The notes under the pieces: model-generated
Databases searched by the model: none
Seen by the model: only the letters and a program-made list of their open reading frames with translations
Told to the model about the DNA's origin: nothing
In this document: positions 1-10,803 of the stretch, piece by piece
How the letters are laid out: each line of letters starts with the position of its first letter
Numbering within the stretch: position 1 is the first letter of the stretch
Source: Capsicum annuum
Lineage: Eukaryota > Streptophyta > Magnoliopsida > Solanales > Solanaceae
Length of the DNA: 64,000 nucleotides
Direction of reading: 5' to 3'
Assembly (NCBI RefSeq): GCF_002878395.1
Contig: NC_061119.1
Location: 14,174,815-14,238,814, forward strand
Position numbers and translations under genes: made by a program

Positions 1-1610
1 GAAAAAGAAAAAAAAATAGATTATATAAATGGAAAGAAAACTAATTTGAATTGAAAAGGAACAAAAAAATGTGGAGGAAAAAAGGGGAAAAGTAGAAAAG
101 AAAAAGAAAACTAAGCCTAAAAAAAAAATAAAAAATCACAAAAGTTCATTTATTAAATTAAATAAATATAAATTGATCTGCCAAAGAAAGAAAGTAAACT
201 AAACTTAAAATTTCTTATAAATTGAGAATCCTTCCTTTTTACAATAATACGTCCATAATGTAGTTATCAAACAAATTTTTTCTTTATTATCGACATTCAT
301 AAATTTGATTGTGATTTAAGATATGTTTTCTAAAATATTAGTTCTTGATGTTTGTAATCTTGAAAATATCTATGACTAAGAAAATAAATTTGTTTGTGAT
401 TTGAGGTAAGTTTTCTAAAATTTTAATATGTTCTCGGAGTTTATAATAATAAATCATCTTGTATTCGTGATAGACAATTGCTATTGAGAAGTTTTTAGTG
501 AAATATTGATAGTATTTATGATTGAATAGATAAATTTTTCTGTGATTTGAGGTAAGTTTTCTAAAATTTTTGCATATTTTTTATGCTATAAAAGTAAATT
601 ATCATGAATTTTTGATAGTCAGTTAATAATTGAGAATTTTTCTTTTATGATTTTAGTATGTTCTTGAAGTTTAAATATAAATTATCATGCATTCTTCCCA
701 GGTATTTGCTAATTGAGATATTTTTTGTGATTTTTTATAATGACTTATATCCAATTAATTATTTGAAATTGACTTATTTACAATTTTATTAAGATTCTTT
801 AAATTATATTTCGTCATAAGAAATTGATTAGTTTCTCTAATTTCATATAAATACTCTTTTAAGATTTAATTATATGCAATTATTTCAATTGTGTATAAAC
901 TACGTATTTTGATATATCTTCTTTATTCTTAAAAATAAGCTTCAATAGTTTGTTTTTTTAAGTACAAGCTTATGCTATTTAATAGATACTGAATTTATTC
1001 TAACATCAATATACTGTTAATTTTTAACAATTTTTCTCTTTCATTTCTGTAATAGACTCATTTACTATTTTTTTAAAAATTTGAACTATTATTTAAGAGA
1101 AAAATATGTGAAAAATTATTATTAATAGATTTTTCTTTTTCTTGTCTATGAAAAAACATAAATCCTAAAATATATAGTGAAAGGAAACAAGAAAATATCG
1201 ATTGTTCTTTTTCCTTTTCCCCACATAAAATATTAAGAACTTTAGTTAAATTAATAATTTAGCTTCTTGAAAAATACTAACTGAATTGAATTCTAATGAC
1301 ATCAATTTCCTTCAAAAATAAAATTAAATAAGGTGAAAATAGAATTGTAATCCAATGACTATGTTTATAGATAATATGCATGTCAACTATGAGGATACCA
1401 ATTGAAGCAAAGCATGTACATCGATCATGAGGTGCTAATTGAAGCAGATACGTCGACCATGAGGTGTCTGTTTATTGTCGCTTATATATTAATAATAGAT
1501 AATAAATATTTTTACACATAAAATCATCAATTTATTTATTAATCAAGATATATTTTCTTTTATAATGTCCAAGTAATTTTATAAAATTGAACTCACTGAA
1601 CGAGGTACAC
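1..1610. other. AT-rich non-coding DNA, probable Helitron interior
   Basis: No coding region can be supported. The sequence is strongly AT-rich with short homopolymers. It ends at a Helitron 3' terminus, so some or all of it is probably the body of that element; its 5' end was not found and may lie outside the window. Around 1379-1470 a motif of the form CATGAGGTGCTAATTGAAGC and variants recurs two to three times in tandem with a period near 45 bp. Confidence 0.5.
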
Positions 1611-1635
1611 GCGCAAGGCGCTTACCCTAAACTAG
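1611..1635 (+). mobile_element. Helitron 3' terminus (hairpin plus CTAG)
   Basis: A short hairpin GCGC-AAG-GCGC at 1611-1621 is followed by exactly 10 bases and then CTAG at 1632-1635, with T as the next base. This matches the known 3' end of plant Helitrons: a small GC-rich hairpin 10-12 bases before CTRR, inserted between A and T. The matching 5' TC end was not identified, so only the terminus is claimed. Confidence 0.7.
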
Positions 1636-2292
1636 TAATAGGAAAAGATTGGAAAGTCGATATAATGATCCCACTTTCAACGTAAGCCGAAACAATAAGT
1701 TGCAAAATTTTCATGAGGGGAACAACTCATCTTATCAATTTTTGGTGCCTCCTTTGGTGTCCAATGTTCCCTGACTCAAGAAATTTGAATTCACATCATA
1801 AAAAGTTCACTATAAGAAACGTAGCGCTCCTAATTGAAGAATACTTCATCCTAGCAGAGGCGGATCCAACACTTAAAATTTGTGGGTTTCCCATGTTAGC
1901 TAAAAATAAAATTAAAGAATAACTAAGGGAATTTGAACCAATCAAGAGATCAATAAAACTTTTAAAAGTCATTTTACTCCACTAGACCAACAATGCACTT
2001 TGTGCATAGGTTTCCAATTTATAATTCTTATATATTTACTAGATTTTTTTATATAAATACTAGATCTGCATGAAAGTTACTGAATTTTCGGGAACCCCTA
2101 TCCAGGCCCCTAGATCTTCCCCTGATCCTAAGAACTCGAATTTGAGATCATTGGTTAAAAGTGCAAGTGCATTTTGTGGCGCATATATCCCATCAATTAT
2201 CATATATAGTATAACACACGGAAGTTGCATATAGAAAAAAATATCCATCCATATAAGACAGCCAAACTTTAGGAGCACCACATATATATATC
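1636..2292. other. non-coding spacer
   Basis: About 650 bases between the Helitron terminus and the next Helitron-like element. Open frames here are short and show no recognisable domain, on either strand. Nothing else is supported. Confidence 0.5.
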
Positions 2293-2612
2293 TTCTATAT
2301 ATCTCTCTCTATATAAAAGCAAAACTAAAACAAAATAAGATGCTAAGGGGCAACAAAGTAAAATAGACACGTGGCCGTTTTTAGGATAAAATTAAAAAGT
2401 ATTTTAAGACAAATTTAAAAATATTGTAATAAAAATTTTGAATTGAAATATTAAGTATTTGAATTTGAAATACATTAGCTTAATAACTAAAAACTTTTAA
2501 TTGAAGAATTCTAATAGACTATTACTAATATGCTCTTGTGGAATAAGGTTGCAATTGCTAAAAATTACTGAGAATTGGAGCATAAGGTGGACAAAATATG
2601 GATTAGGTGGGT

Positions 2613-2770
2613 GCATACCTATTATATAAAAGGGCAATGGGTGGAGCACATTTAAGTGCCTAAGCAGGCATGTTGGATGATACGAAAGATCGCATACCTA
2701 TTATATAAAAGGGCAATGGGTGGAGCACATTTAAGTGCCTAAGCAGGCATGTTGGATGATACGAAAGATC
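2613..2770 (+). repeat. perfect 79-bp tandem duplication in LINE-1
   Basis: Positions 2613-2691 and 2692-2770 are the same 79-base sequence, read base by base without a mismatch. The unit starts GCATACCTATTATATAAAAG and lies inside the LINE-1 coding remnant. As 79 is not a multiple of three it breaks the frame. Perfect identity suggests a recent event or an assembly artefact. Confidence 0.9.
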
Positions 2771-3142
2771 TTTGAAGCTAAACAAGTGCTACACAATAAG
2801 GTGCTACCTGTATTAGGCAAGTCGTGGGTCCGACAAGTCTATACTAATCTCTTGATTGCTAGGTCTACAGTACCTTGGAAATGCTTAATGTATCAGAATG
2901 CGGCAAGGCCAAAATCCATCTTTATTACGTGGTTACAGATGCATGGTAAGATGCTCACAAATGATAGATTACTGAAGTGGGGAATGAAGGTAGAACCCAA
3001 GTGTTGTCTGAGTCAACTGTAAGATGAAAGTCATGAACATCTATTTATACTTTGCCCATTTGCTAGGGCTTTGTGGACAAGAATCCTACGGTGGATGCAT
3101 AGGGATCCATACAACCCTTGTACCTGGCAACAACATCTACAT

Positions 3143-4395
3143 TGAGTCGCACCCCTTTTTCGCTTGAGGGTCGAGTCGAAGGGTCTTTCCAATTAAAGTG
3201 ATGGTTTTGAATAGAGATTAATTTATTTATAGAGTCGTCATTTGAAATTGAGTTATAGTGTTCCAAGTCAAAAGAAAAATGACTCTTTATTGGTCTGCAA
3301 AAACAGGGGATCGGGTAAGGAATTCTGTCGACTGAGAGAAAGGTGTTAGGCACCCCTTGAGTCCCGTGGTTCTAGCACGGTCGCTTTTATTGACTTCTCT
3401 TAACTTAAATTATTTTATATAACTTATGTTAAGGCCTAAAATCGCTCATTTTTATTATATTGAAAATGTCTATCTACACCTTTGATATTAAATAAATTGG
3501 TGAAAATTAATTTCAAAAGTTATTTGTCAAGGTGCATCATTGCATCCTTGAATCTTTAAAATGTCTCGGAAAGATGCGTATGATGCATTTTTAATTGATA
3601 CGGATATTTTAAAACGCATCTAAAATTTGTCTAGCGTTAAAGGCATGCTTACTCGAAATACTACTTAACCTTAAGCAAAATTTAATTAAGCAATTAACTA
3701 ATTTAACAAAATAATTATCTAAATTTATTAATAATAAATTAAAATAATAATAATAACATTACAAATACCCAAAACAAATTATATTATTTCTAATTAATAT
3801 AATTCCCAAATTTATTCCCTTTAATTTAACTCCTATATTTTTTTAAAAAATAGAACTCTAAAGTCCAATTAAAAATAAATACAGATCTAAAAAATATCTT
3901 TAGAAATTATTTAGGGATATATAAAAAGATCCAATGATTTTCAAGAGGTATTTCACCAGCAACAATGGAGAATAATGACTGTCCGGCAGTGAGGGAGAGA
4001 GTTTCCGGCGAGGGATTGGTGTTGTTGGCGCCGACAAAGGGAAAAAGCGCAACGATATGGCTGGTTCCGGCGAGTTTTGCTGATTTGAGTCGCTGGCAGA
4101 TCTGATTTCGCGAGGATGGTGCGATTTGGTCAGTTTTTCGGCGCTTTTGCTAGCGACAATGGCCGGTTGACGACGGAAAGGGGGGAGGGGAAAGACGGCG
4201 GCAGTGGTTATGGTTTTGGGGAAGGTTGGTTCCACAAATCAGTGTGCGTGTGTGCGTGTTCCTGTGGGTAGGAGTATTTTCCGGTGGTTTCGATCTGAAA
4301 TGGAGCATGACAGTGATATGGTAGTGGCAGAACTGCTTGAGTAGTTGAAATGGAGCATGACAGTGATATGGTAGTGGCAGAACTTCTTCTCCCCA
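3143..4395 (-). repeat. left (3') LTR of the Tat/Ogre-like element
   Basis: The stretch about 4030-4330 matches 6845-7140 at high similarity (shared landmarks include GTTGACGACGG/GTTGACAACGG and GAAGGTTGGTTCCA). The first bases, around CCCCTTTTTCGCTT, match the start of the right LTR. The segment about 3180-4020 has no counterpart in the right LTR. A block of about 38 bases beginning GAAATGGAGCATGACAGTGA is duplicated near 4297 and 4346. The inner boundary is approximate. Confidence 0.55.
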
Positions 4396-4609
4396 ACACT
4401 TTTTGAACCCTTTTGAACTGCTTGAGTAGTTGCTTTCAATGTTGCAAAACTCACAATGCGACCAGTTTTTATTCCATCTTTTATTATCTCCCCCATTTTA
4501 AGGACCTCAATAAACGGCTTGCTTAATGCAGGTAACAAGTGTTGATAATATGTTTTGCCCTATGCTTGAATAAACACCTCCACTATCTTACTTTATTTCA
4601 TTGACAGTT

Positions 4610-5569
4610 TTACCCTAGCAGCTTGTTCACGCCATCTAATCGCATATTCTCTGAAACTTTCAGTATTTTTTTCTTCATATTAATCAGGAATTTCTCATCA
4701 GGAATCAACTTCACATTGTATAGGAATTGTTGCACGAATTCATTAGTTAGGTCATCCCAACTATTCCACTTGTCGATGTCCTGATCCACAAACCACTCTG
4801 AGGCTAGACTCGAAAGGCTCTCATCGAAATAAGCCATGAGTAATTCTTTTTTACCTCCGGCACCTCCTAATTGGTTACAATAACGCCTCAAGTGTGCCAC
4901 TGGATCACCGTGCCCTTCATACTTGTCAAACTTTGACATTTTAAACCCTAGCTACAAATGAACGTCAGGAAACTTACATAAATCTTTGTATGAAACACTT
5001 TTTGGTCATCTTAATCCTTGCATATTTCTCATACTTTGCTCTAAACTTCTCACTTTCTTGGCCATTTCTTTCTATTCTTCACTTTTAACAATCTTCTCAA
5101 TCACGATAGGTGAATCGTGTTGATGAGCATGATAATGGAGATTTGGGGGTTTTAAAGTCATTTTAGCGGGATACAATTGATCATGACTTGGTTCACCCAT
5201 ATTCTTCTGTACTGTCAACTGAGGACCCACAGTAGCTGGTGCTACAGGAGTGAAAAGTGGGTTGTTCATGACAGATGGATTTGTTAGGCGCATGGTAGAA
5301 GTACCAGAAACACCAGTCACATTAACATACAGGCTAAATCCAAGTGGGTATAGTGGATCACTAGTTTGAGCTTGAGCAGGATTTGGATCATTCGTATTCG
5401 AAAGTCTAGGGATTAAGGAAGGCGGGGCTTGTCCATTCAACCAAGTTTGGTACATTTTCGTCATCTATTGTTTCAATAACTTAATTTCTTCCATTGATGC
5501 TAATTCTTCTGAAATCAACTGATTTTGCTCTTCCTCACTGTTAGACCCTACACCCTCTTTGCGGGTCAT
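4610..5569 (-). pseudogene. gag pseudogene (Tat/Ogre-like)
   Basis: Minus-strand Gag remnant; Gag forms the retrotransposon particle. The start is the ATG at 5569 (MTRKEGVGSNSEEEQNQL), followed by a Pro/Ser/Thr-rich linker near 5072-5464. The core, near 4610-4960, shows KFDKYEGHGDPVAHLRRY and LASEWFVDQDIDKW, typical of the Retrotrans_gag domain (PF03732) of Ogre-like elements. In-frame stops occur near 5465 and twice between 4940 and 5010. The C-terminus and any zinc knuckle are absent. It cannot give a working protein. Confidence 0.7.
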
Positions 5570-5825
5570 CTTTCTCTTTTCTTTGAATCTCTGAAGTATG
5601 GATTGAGAATCCAACTTAGCCACAAACCAACCATCTTAATACTATCTTAATTTTGGAGAAAACTAATGTGTTAGAGTTCAATTTTTTTTTAAGACCACCA
5701 AATTCATGAAGGATTGCCTGTATCTCATTAAAGATGAGAATCAAGTGTGCGTAGTTCATGAAATATATATCATACAAAACTCAGCGTAAAGATCCCTAAA
5801 GGTTCAGGGCTATTAAGACTTTTAT

Positions 5826-5895
5826 ATATATATATATATATATATATTATTTTGTAAAACCTTAGCCTCATGATCCCTAAAGATTCAGGGCTATT

Positions 5896-5951
<56 letters not shown>

Positions 5952-5962
5952 AATTGAACTTG
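5826..5962. repeat. (TA)n microsatellites
   Basis: Two TA dinucleotide tracts (about 5826-5846 and 5898-5952) separated by a repeated phrase, GATCCCTAAAGGTTCAGGGC and its variant, inside the Tat/Ogre-like element. Open frames here are only low-complexity Tyr/Ile strings. Confidence 0.85.
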
Positions 5963-6790
5963 AGTATATGAAAAATAATTATGAAAGTAATCATATTTTT
6001 AAAATATTTCCCAAATAAATCTATGAATAATTTTTTAAAATATAGGGTCGTATCTTTAAAAGGACTTCCTACGTATCCCACTAAGATGTGAGAATCAAAC
6101 TTTCGCAGTTTATGAAGATCTTGAAAAAAAATTATGTATATTTTTTAATCTACTTGAAAAGGATATTATTAAATTTGAGGACAAAATCTTCTCTTTACAT
6201 TTCGCTAAGTTGCCTAAAAGCCGGTCAACAATCAAATGACCTTTCAAAAAAATATCAAAGAGCACGTAGGATACATATGTTGGTCAAAAGAGGGACATCG
6301 TCCTAGACTGACCCGGCCCTGGTGCCGAGTCCTGCTAAGTCAAAATGCACATGATGCAAATAAAGCGAAACCTAATAGGGATAACCAGATTCTGAGTTTT
6401 CAGTTCTTCTAAGTTTAGCCTAATAGGGATAGATGTTTAGATTGTCTTACCAGAGCGGACACTCGATTCGGGAAGGGACAACTTGTTCGGTAATAGTGCT
6501 ACTCCATCTTCATTGCCGATCCGAACCCCACCTAACATATGTGACTATAATCCTTCACCGAGTGCCTTGACACTCCGACTATCTCAAAAAGAAAGTAGGA
6601 TGCATATGTTGCATTAATTCTATCCTATTTCAAAGACTCAGAGTGGATGCGCAAGAGAAGACAATTTATAAAACAGCTCAACAATATCAAAACAGTAAAT
6701 GAGCGACAAGTAGCACATAAGACCAACAAACATAATATCAAAATAATTAAACCAAGACTAAGTCAATATCAAAAGCTTGAATTCTAATTA

Positions 6791-6814
6791 ATTCCCCAGC
6801 AGAGTCGGCAGAGA
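6791..6814 (-). promoter_or_regulatory. primer-binding-like site
   Basis: Directly next to the inner edge of the right LTR. Read on the minus strand it contains GCCGACTCTGCTGGGGA, the kind of tRNA-complementary sequence found after the 5' LTR of Ogre/Tat-like elements. This fixes the element's orientation as minus. The exact tRNA was not determined. Confidence 0.5.
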
Positions 6815-8493
6815 TGTCAGAGCCCTTTTTCGCTCTGTTGGTGCTGGCAAAGGAAAAAGGGCGAAGGTATGGCTAGTTCTGGCGAGTTTCATCGATTTGA
6901 GTCGCCGGTAGATCTGATTTCACAAGGATGGTGCGATTGGCTATTTTTTCGGCATTTTTGCTGGCGACAATGGTCAGTTGACAACGGAAGGGGGAGGGGA
7001 AAGACAGCGGTGGTGGTTATGGGTTTGGGGAAGGTTGGTTCCATAAATCAGTATACGTGTGTGCGTGTTCCGGTGGGTAGGAGTGTTTTCTGGTTGTTTC
7101 AATCTAAAATGAGGCATGACAGTGATATGGTAGTGGCAGATTTGGCGTATTCCGGTCGAATTTCGCCAGAAAATTTTGGCCAAAATGGGTTTTTATGTTT
7201 TTCGTTCACTTGCTTGCCGCTTCCGATATCATTGTCGATTTATACCTAAAACTCATCTTTTCTAATTTTTGTTTTTGTACTAAGATTGACTGTTTGTGAT
7301 TTTTTTTTATGGGTTTTCAGTGTGTTAAATCAGTGAGGTCTGCGTGAAAGGATCTTCTTTGTGTGTGATGTGTATAAATTGACGAGTTACTGCTTATGTG
7401 AGTGTGAATTAATGTGTGAATGAACTGTGTGTGCATGTACCAGTGTATGTATATATCATAAAAGAAAATGCAGTGTGTATATATGTGTTGGTGTTATGTG
7501 TGCATCTAAGAAAAAGTGAAATACTGTGTAAGTAATTTTTACTATATTTTTGTTATATACACATGAAAAATCAGACAGTTACTGCATTCTATTAATTTCA
7601 CTTTTCACTGTTAATAACATTCATAAGATACTTGAATAAAGAATCACATAGATAAAACAGAATACTACAATGAATTTACATACAACAATTTATGAAATTA
7701 CTAAAAAAATATATGTTGTGACTTCATTTATAACAAAAACTTATAAAAATAACTACAAAATTGAATAAGAACCTGAATGTTTTAAACCAAAGATTAAAAT
7801 TCGTCACCGAGAATTTGACCGGAACTCGAATTTCAACTTTCTTATTTTCTCTCTTTTGTTTGATGATTTTTGTTTTTTCTTTGATTTTTTGCTCTCTGAT
7901 TTTTCACTCTCTTTTTTGCAGTAACAGTGTGATGTCTGATAATGTGTACGTTGTTTTCTCTAGGGGGCGGAGAAGTCCTTAAGTAGCAGGATTCTTTTGG
8001 GGGGGGAGGGGGGGAATTAGGGGGAACAGTTATATCAGATAGGGGGAACTATTTGATTTTTTTTCTTCTACTTTTTTTTCAATATTTGTATTATTATATT
8101 TTTTTATAGAAGATAATAATAACAAATAAAAATAATAAATAAATAAATTAAATAATAATAATAATATAATAATAACTAATTGATTTTTATATTAAAAAAA
8201 TATAATAAAAATTATAAATAGACAAAAATAAATATAATTAAGATAGTACTAAAACTACTAACTTATTTATGTAAAATTTAAAAAGAAAAATATTTTTAAA
8301 ATTTTTTTATTATGTTTAAAACTAGAATAAAAATAAAATAAACTATCTTAAAATTAACTTAATTTAGTTATTTATTTTTAACTAAAAATTTATTCAAAAT
8401 AAAATAAGAATTAAAATAATATCAGACCAAATATAAATATTTAATATCGAAAAATAAGTTAAAATTTGAGGAGGATCAAAAATCACGTGTCTA
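6815..8493 (-). repeat. right (5') LTR of the Tat/Ogre-like element
   Basis: Starts TGTCAGAGCCCTTTTTCGCT. After about 30 bases it jumps to sequence matching the left LTR from about 4025 onward, so it lacks roughly 850 bases present there. The outer part (about 7141-8493) is AT-rich and has no match in the left LTR. It includes a G-rich run near 8000-8020. No gene is supported; the plus-strand open frame near 6869-7249 is an LTR frame. Confidence 0.55.
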
Positions 8494-8865
8494 TACATTG
8501 GACGATAATGCAAGCTAAGGGGAAGACAATGCAGGCACAGATCTTTAAACTAATATACTCGAAACTTATGCATGCTTTGTGGATAGAGAGGAACCAGCGC
8601 ATTCGAAAACAGAGGAAGATCATGGGAGGTTATAGCTAAGGAGACCAGCTATTTTTCTTGTGTAAGAGCCCCACCAAGACTGCAAGATGTAGTACATAGC
8701 TACTTGAATTAGAATTTCAGGTTCTCTTCCTAGTAGTTTAGCTCTGAGTTATTGTTTTCTATTAAGTTTGAGGATTGACTAGTATCGCTGCTGAGTCAAA
8801 GCAAGCTACTTGGATCTTTGTAAAGATTACATTGGTGATTAATGAAAAAGTTAGTTACCAAAAAT

Positions 8866-9364
8866 AATAATAATAAGCAATAAATAATAGTAGTAGTAAT
8901 ACATAAGTTGTATTGCTTTTAATTTTAAAAGAACCATGGTAGTAGTAATAGTTGTAACAATAATAAGAATCAATACAATATTTTTATAAATAATTAATTG
9001 TATGGTGTAGTGAATAAAATAAAGTCACAAAAATATCTTGAATCTTATATTAGACAAATTGTACTTTGAATTTTGTAAATGTTGTCGTATTAGTAGTTAT
9101 AATAAAAATAATAAGTATAATAAATAAAAGAATCGTTTAGATTGATTTCAAAATTTTCTCTAATTAAAATTTATATACTGTAGGATAAATATGCATTTTA
9201 TTTGAAAAAGTTTAAGGATAAGGAAAGAATAATAAAATGATCTTCTTATAACAAATTGATATGATATAATATTTAACTTTGAAATTAAATAGAATTTGAA
9301 TGGAAATGAAATTCTAACTTTTTAACATCTCCTAAATTTATAATATTTACTACTACTACTACTA

Positions 9365-9397
<33 letters not shown>

Positions 9398-9873
9398 AAT
9401 AATAATAATATTAATAATACTAATACTAATAATAATAATAATAATAATAATAATAGGATAAGTAGTAGTTGTAATAATAATAATAATAATATTTTTTTTT
9501 AAATAGTAGTAATAGAATAAGCAATACATTGCAGTGTAGTAGTTGTAGTAATAATTATAAGAATAATAATTAATAGCAATGATCATTATCAAGATAGTTA
9601 TTTATCACACTAAAGAATTTTAATTGGACTCTTATTGTTGTCTAACTAATTTTATAAAATATTATTTATTTTATTAATATTTTTTAATTTAAATTTAAAT
9701 TAAATGTTTAGAAATATTTGAATTTGAAAATAGTAGGCTTTGAAAATTTCAAATAATTCATTAGCTTAAAATTAAAAAATCATAACTGAAGAGTCCTAAA
9801 ACATCTCTAACTATATCATAAACTTATCTCTTTCAAATATATTTAAATAATAATAATAATAATAATAATAATA

Positions 9874-9909
<36 letters not shown>

Positions 9910-10739
9910 AGTTAATTTGTAATAGTAGCAGTAGTAGTACTACTACAAACGTAATAGTAGTAATTGGTAGTAGAAGTGCTGATCCTAATACGTATTAAAA
10001 CTAATACTAATAATAATAGTAATAGTAATAAATAATAATAATACTAATAATACAATATTTACTATTAAAAAATATGTGGTTTGATTTCAAATATTTCTTT
10101 CAATTCAATTATAATATTATAAGATAAATTTGTATTGTGTTTTGCAGAAAGGTAAAATAGCAAAGATAATTAAAAGTAATAAATTGTTGACTTTAAATTT
10201 AAAAGAATTTTTAAAAATATAAATTTATATATTAGAAGTAGATAATTATCATACTAAACAGTTTTAGTTGGACTCTTATTATTATATAATCACTCCTATA
10301 AGATATTTGCTATTCTATAATTTTTTTAAATTTTGAAGGGGAGATAAAATATTCTTTCAAAGATGAACTTATAATTTTCAAAAAATAATAAATTATAGGA
10401 TGTGCTTAATTAGTAATCATGCGACACAATTTTTTTTTTTTTTTTGGCTACATGATTGATCTTAATATTTATCTCAAAAAATAATGAATAAATAATACTA
10501 GTAGTAATAATAGTAATAGTAATACAACGTAGTAGTGTAAAGTAAAAATAGTTAAGCAATAATGTTGTTGTTGTTGTCGTCTCATTGATTTCAATATTTA
10601 TCTCAACTCAAATATATATTGATTGTAAATATATATTATATTTGAAAATTGTAAAGATAAGAAAGAATAATAAACTAATCTTTTTAAAAAAATATATGTG
10701 ATATTTGAATTTGAATTCAAATGAAATTTGAACAGGAAT
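8866..10739 (+). repeat. trinucleotide-rich middle block of Helitron-like copy A
   Basis: About 1.9 kb with many imperfect AAT, ATT, AGT and TAG runs (largest near 9362-9500 and 9845-9910) and no coding potential. The same style and local phrases recur at 30,660-31,290 and 31,980-32,340. It ends at the LINE-2 insertion site. Confidence 0.7.
10723..10739 (+). repeat. LINE-2 left target-site duplication
   Basis: GAAATTTGAACAGGAAT at 10,723-10,739 matches GAAATTTGAATAGGGAT at 17,329-17,345 in 15 of 17 positions. A long duplication next to an A-tail is the signature of target-primed reverse transcription. Confidence 0.8.
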
Positions 10740-10803
10740 AGTAGAGAGAGAAAGACCCACTGCTCTCTAGAATTCCCTACCTACTCTTCAATTCATACGG
10801 GTG

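Larger units (their letters stand above)
3143..8493 (-). mobile_element. Tat/Ogre-like Ty3/gypsy LTR element, non-autonomous
   Basis: A 5.35 kb LTR element on the minus strand, inserted in LINE-1. The flanks are TACAT at 3138-3142 and TACAT at 8494-8498, a 5-bp target duplication. Its left edge starts TGAGTCGCACC and its right edge ends GTGTCTA, so the expected CA end is decayed. Two homologous LTR segments flank an interior with a broken gag and a primer-binding-like site. No protease, reverse transcriptase or integrase is visible, so it would have depended on other copies. Assignment to the Tat/Ogre group rests on the Gag type and is an inference. Confidence 0.65.
2530..8865 (+). pseudogene. 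LINE-1: 5'-truncated L1-type ORF2 remnant, split by LTR element
   Basis: Blocks 2530-3142 and 8494-8865 together encode the C-terminal part of a plant L1-type non-LTR reverse transcriptase. The visible part covers the zf-RVT region, with GMKVEPKCCL followed by DESHEHLFILCPFARALW (His/Cys zinc-binding-like cluster near 3000-3080), and a downstream IERNQR segment near 8590. Endonuclease and polymerase domains are missing, as in 5'-truncated LINE insertions. Reading resumes across the LTR-element insertion if one copy of the 5-bp target duplication is removed. In-frame stops (near 2655 and 3020) and a 79-bp duplication show it is dead. A 3' tail with A-rich AAT repeats lies near 8855-8870. Confidence 0.7.

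Noticed and set aside
6869..7249. Plus-strand 126-codon frame
   Set aside because: It lies inside the right LTR of a minus-strand element, and its left-LTR homologue does not keep the frame.
9362..9592. Minus-strand 76-codon frame of Ile, Tyr and Asn
   Set aside because: Trinucleotide repeat translation without protein character.
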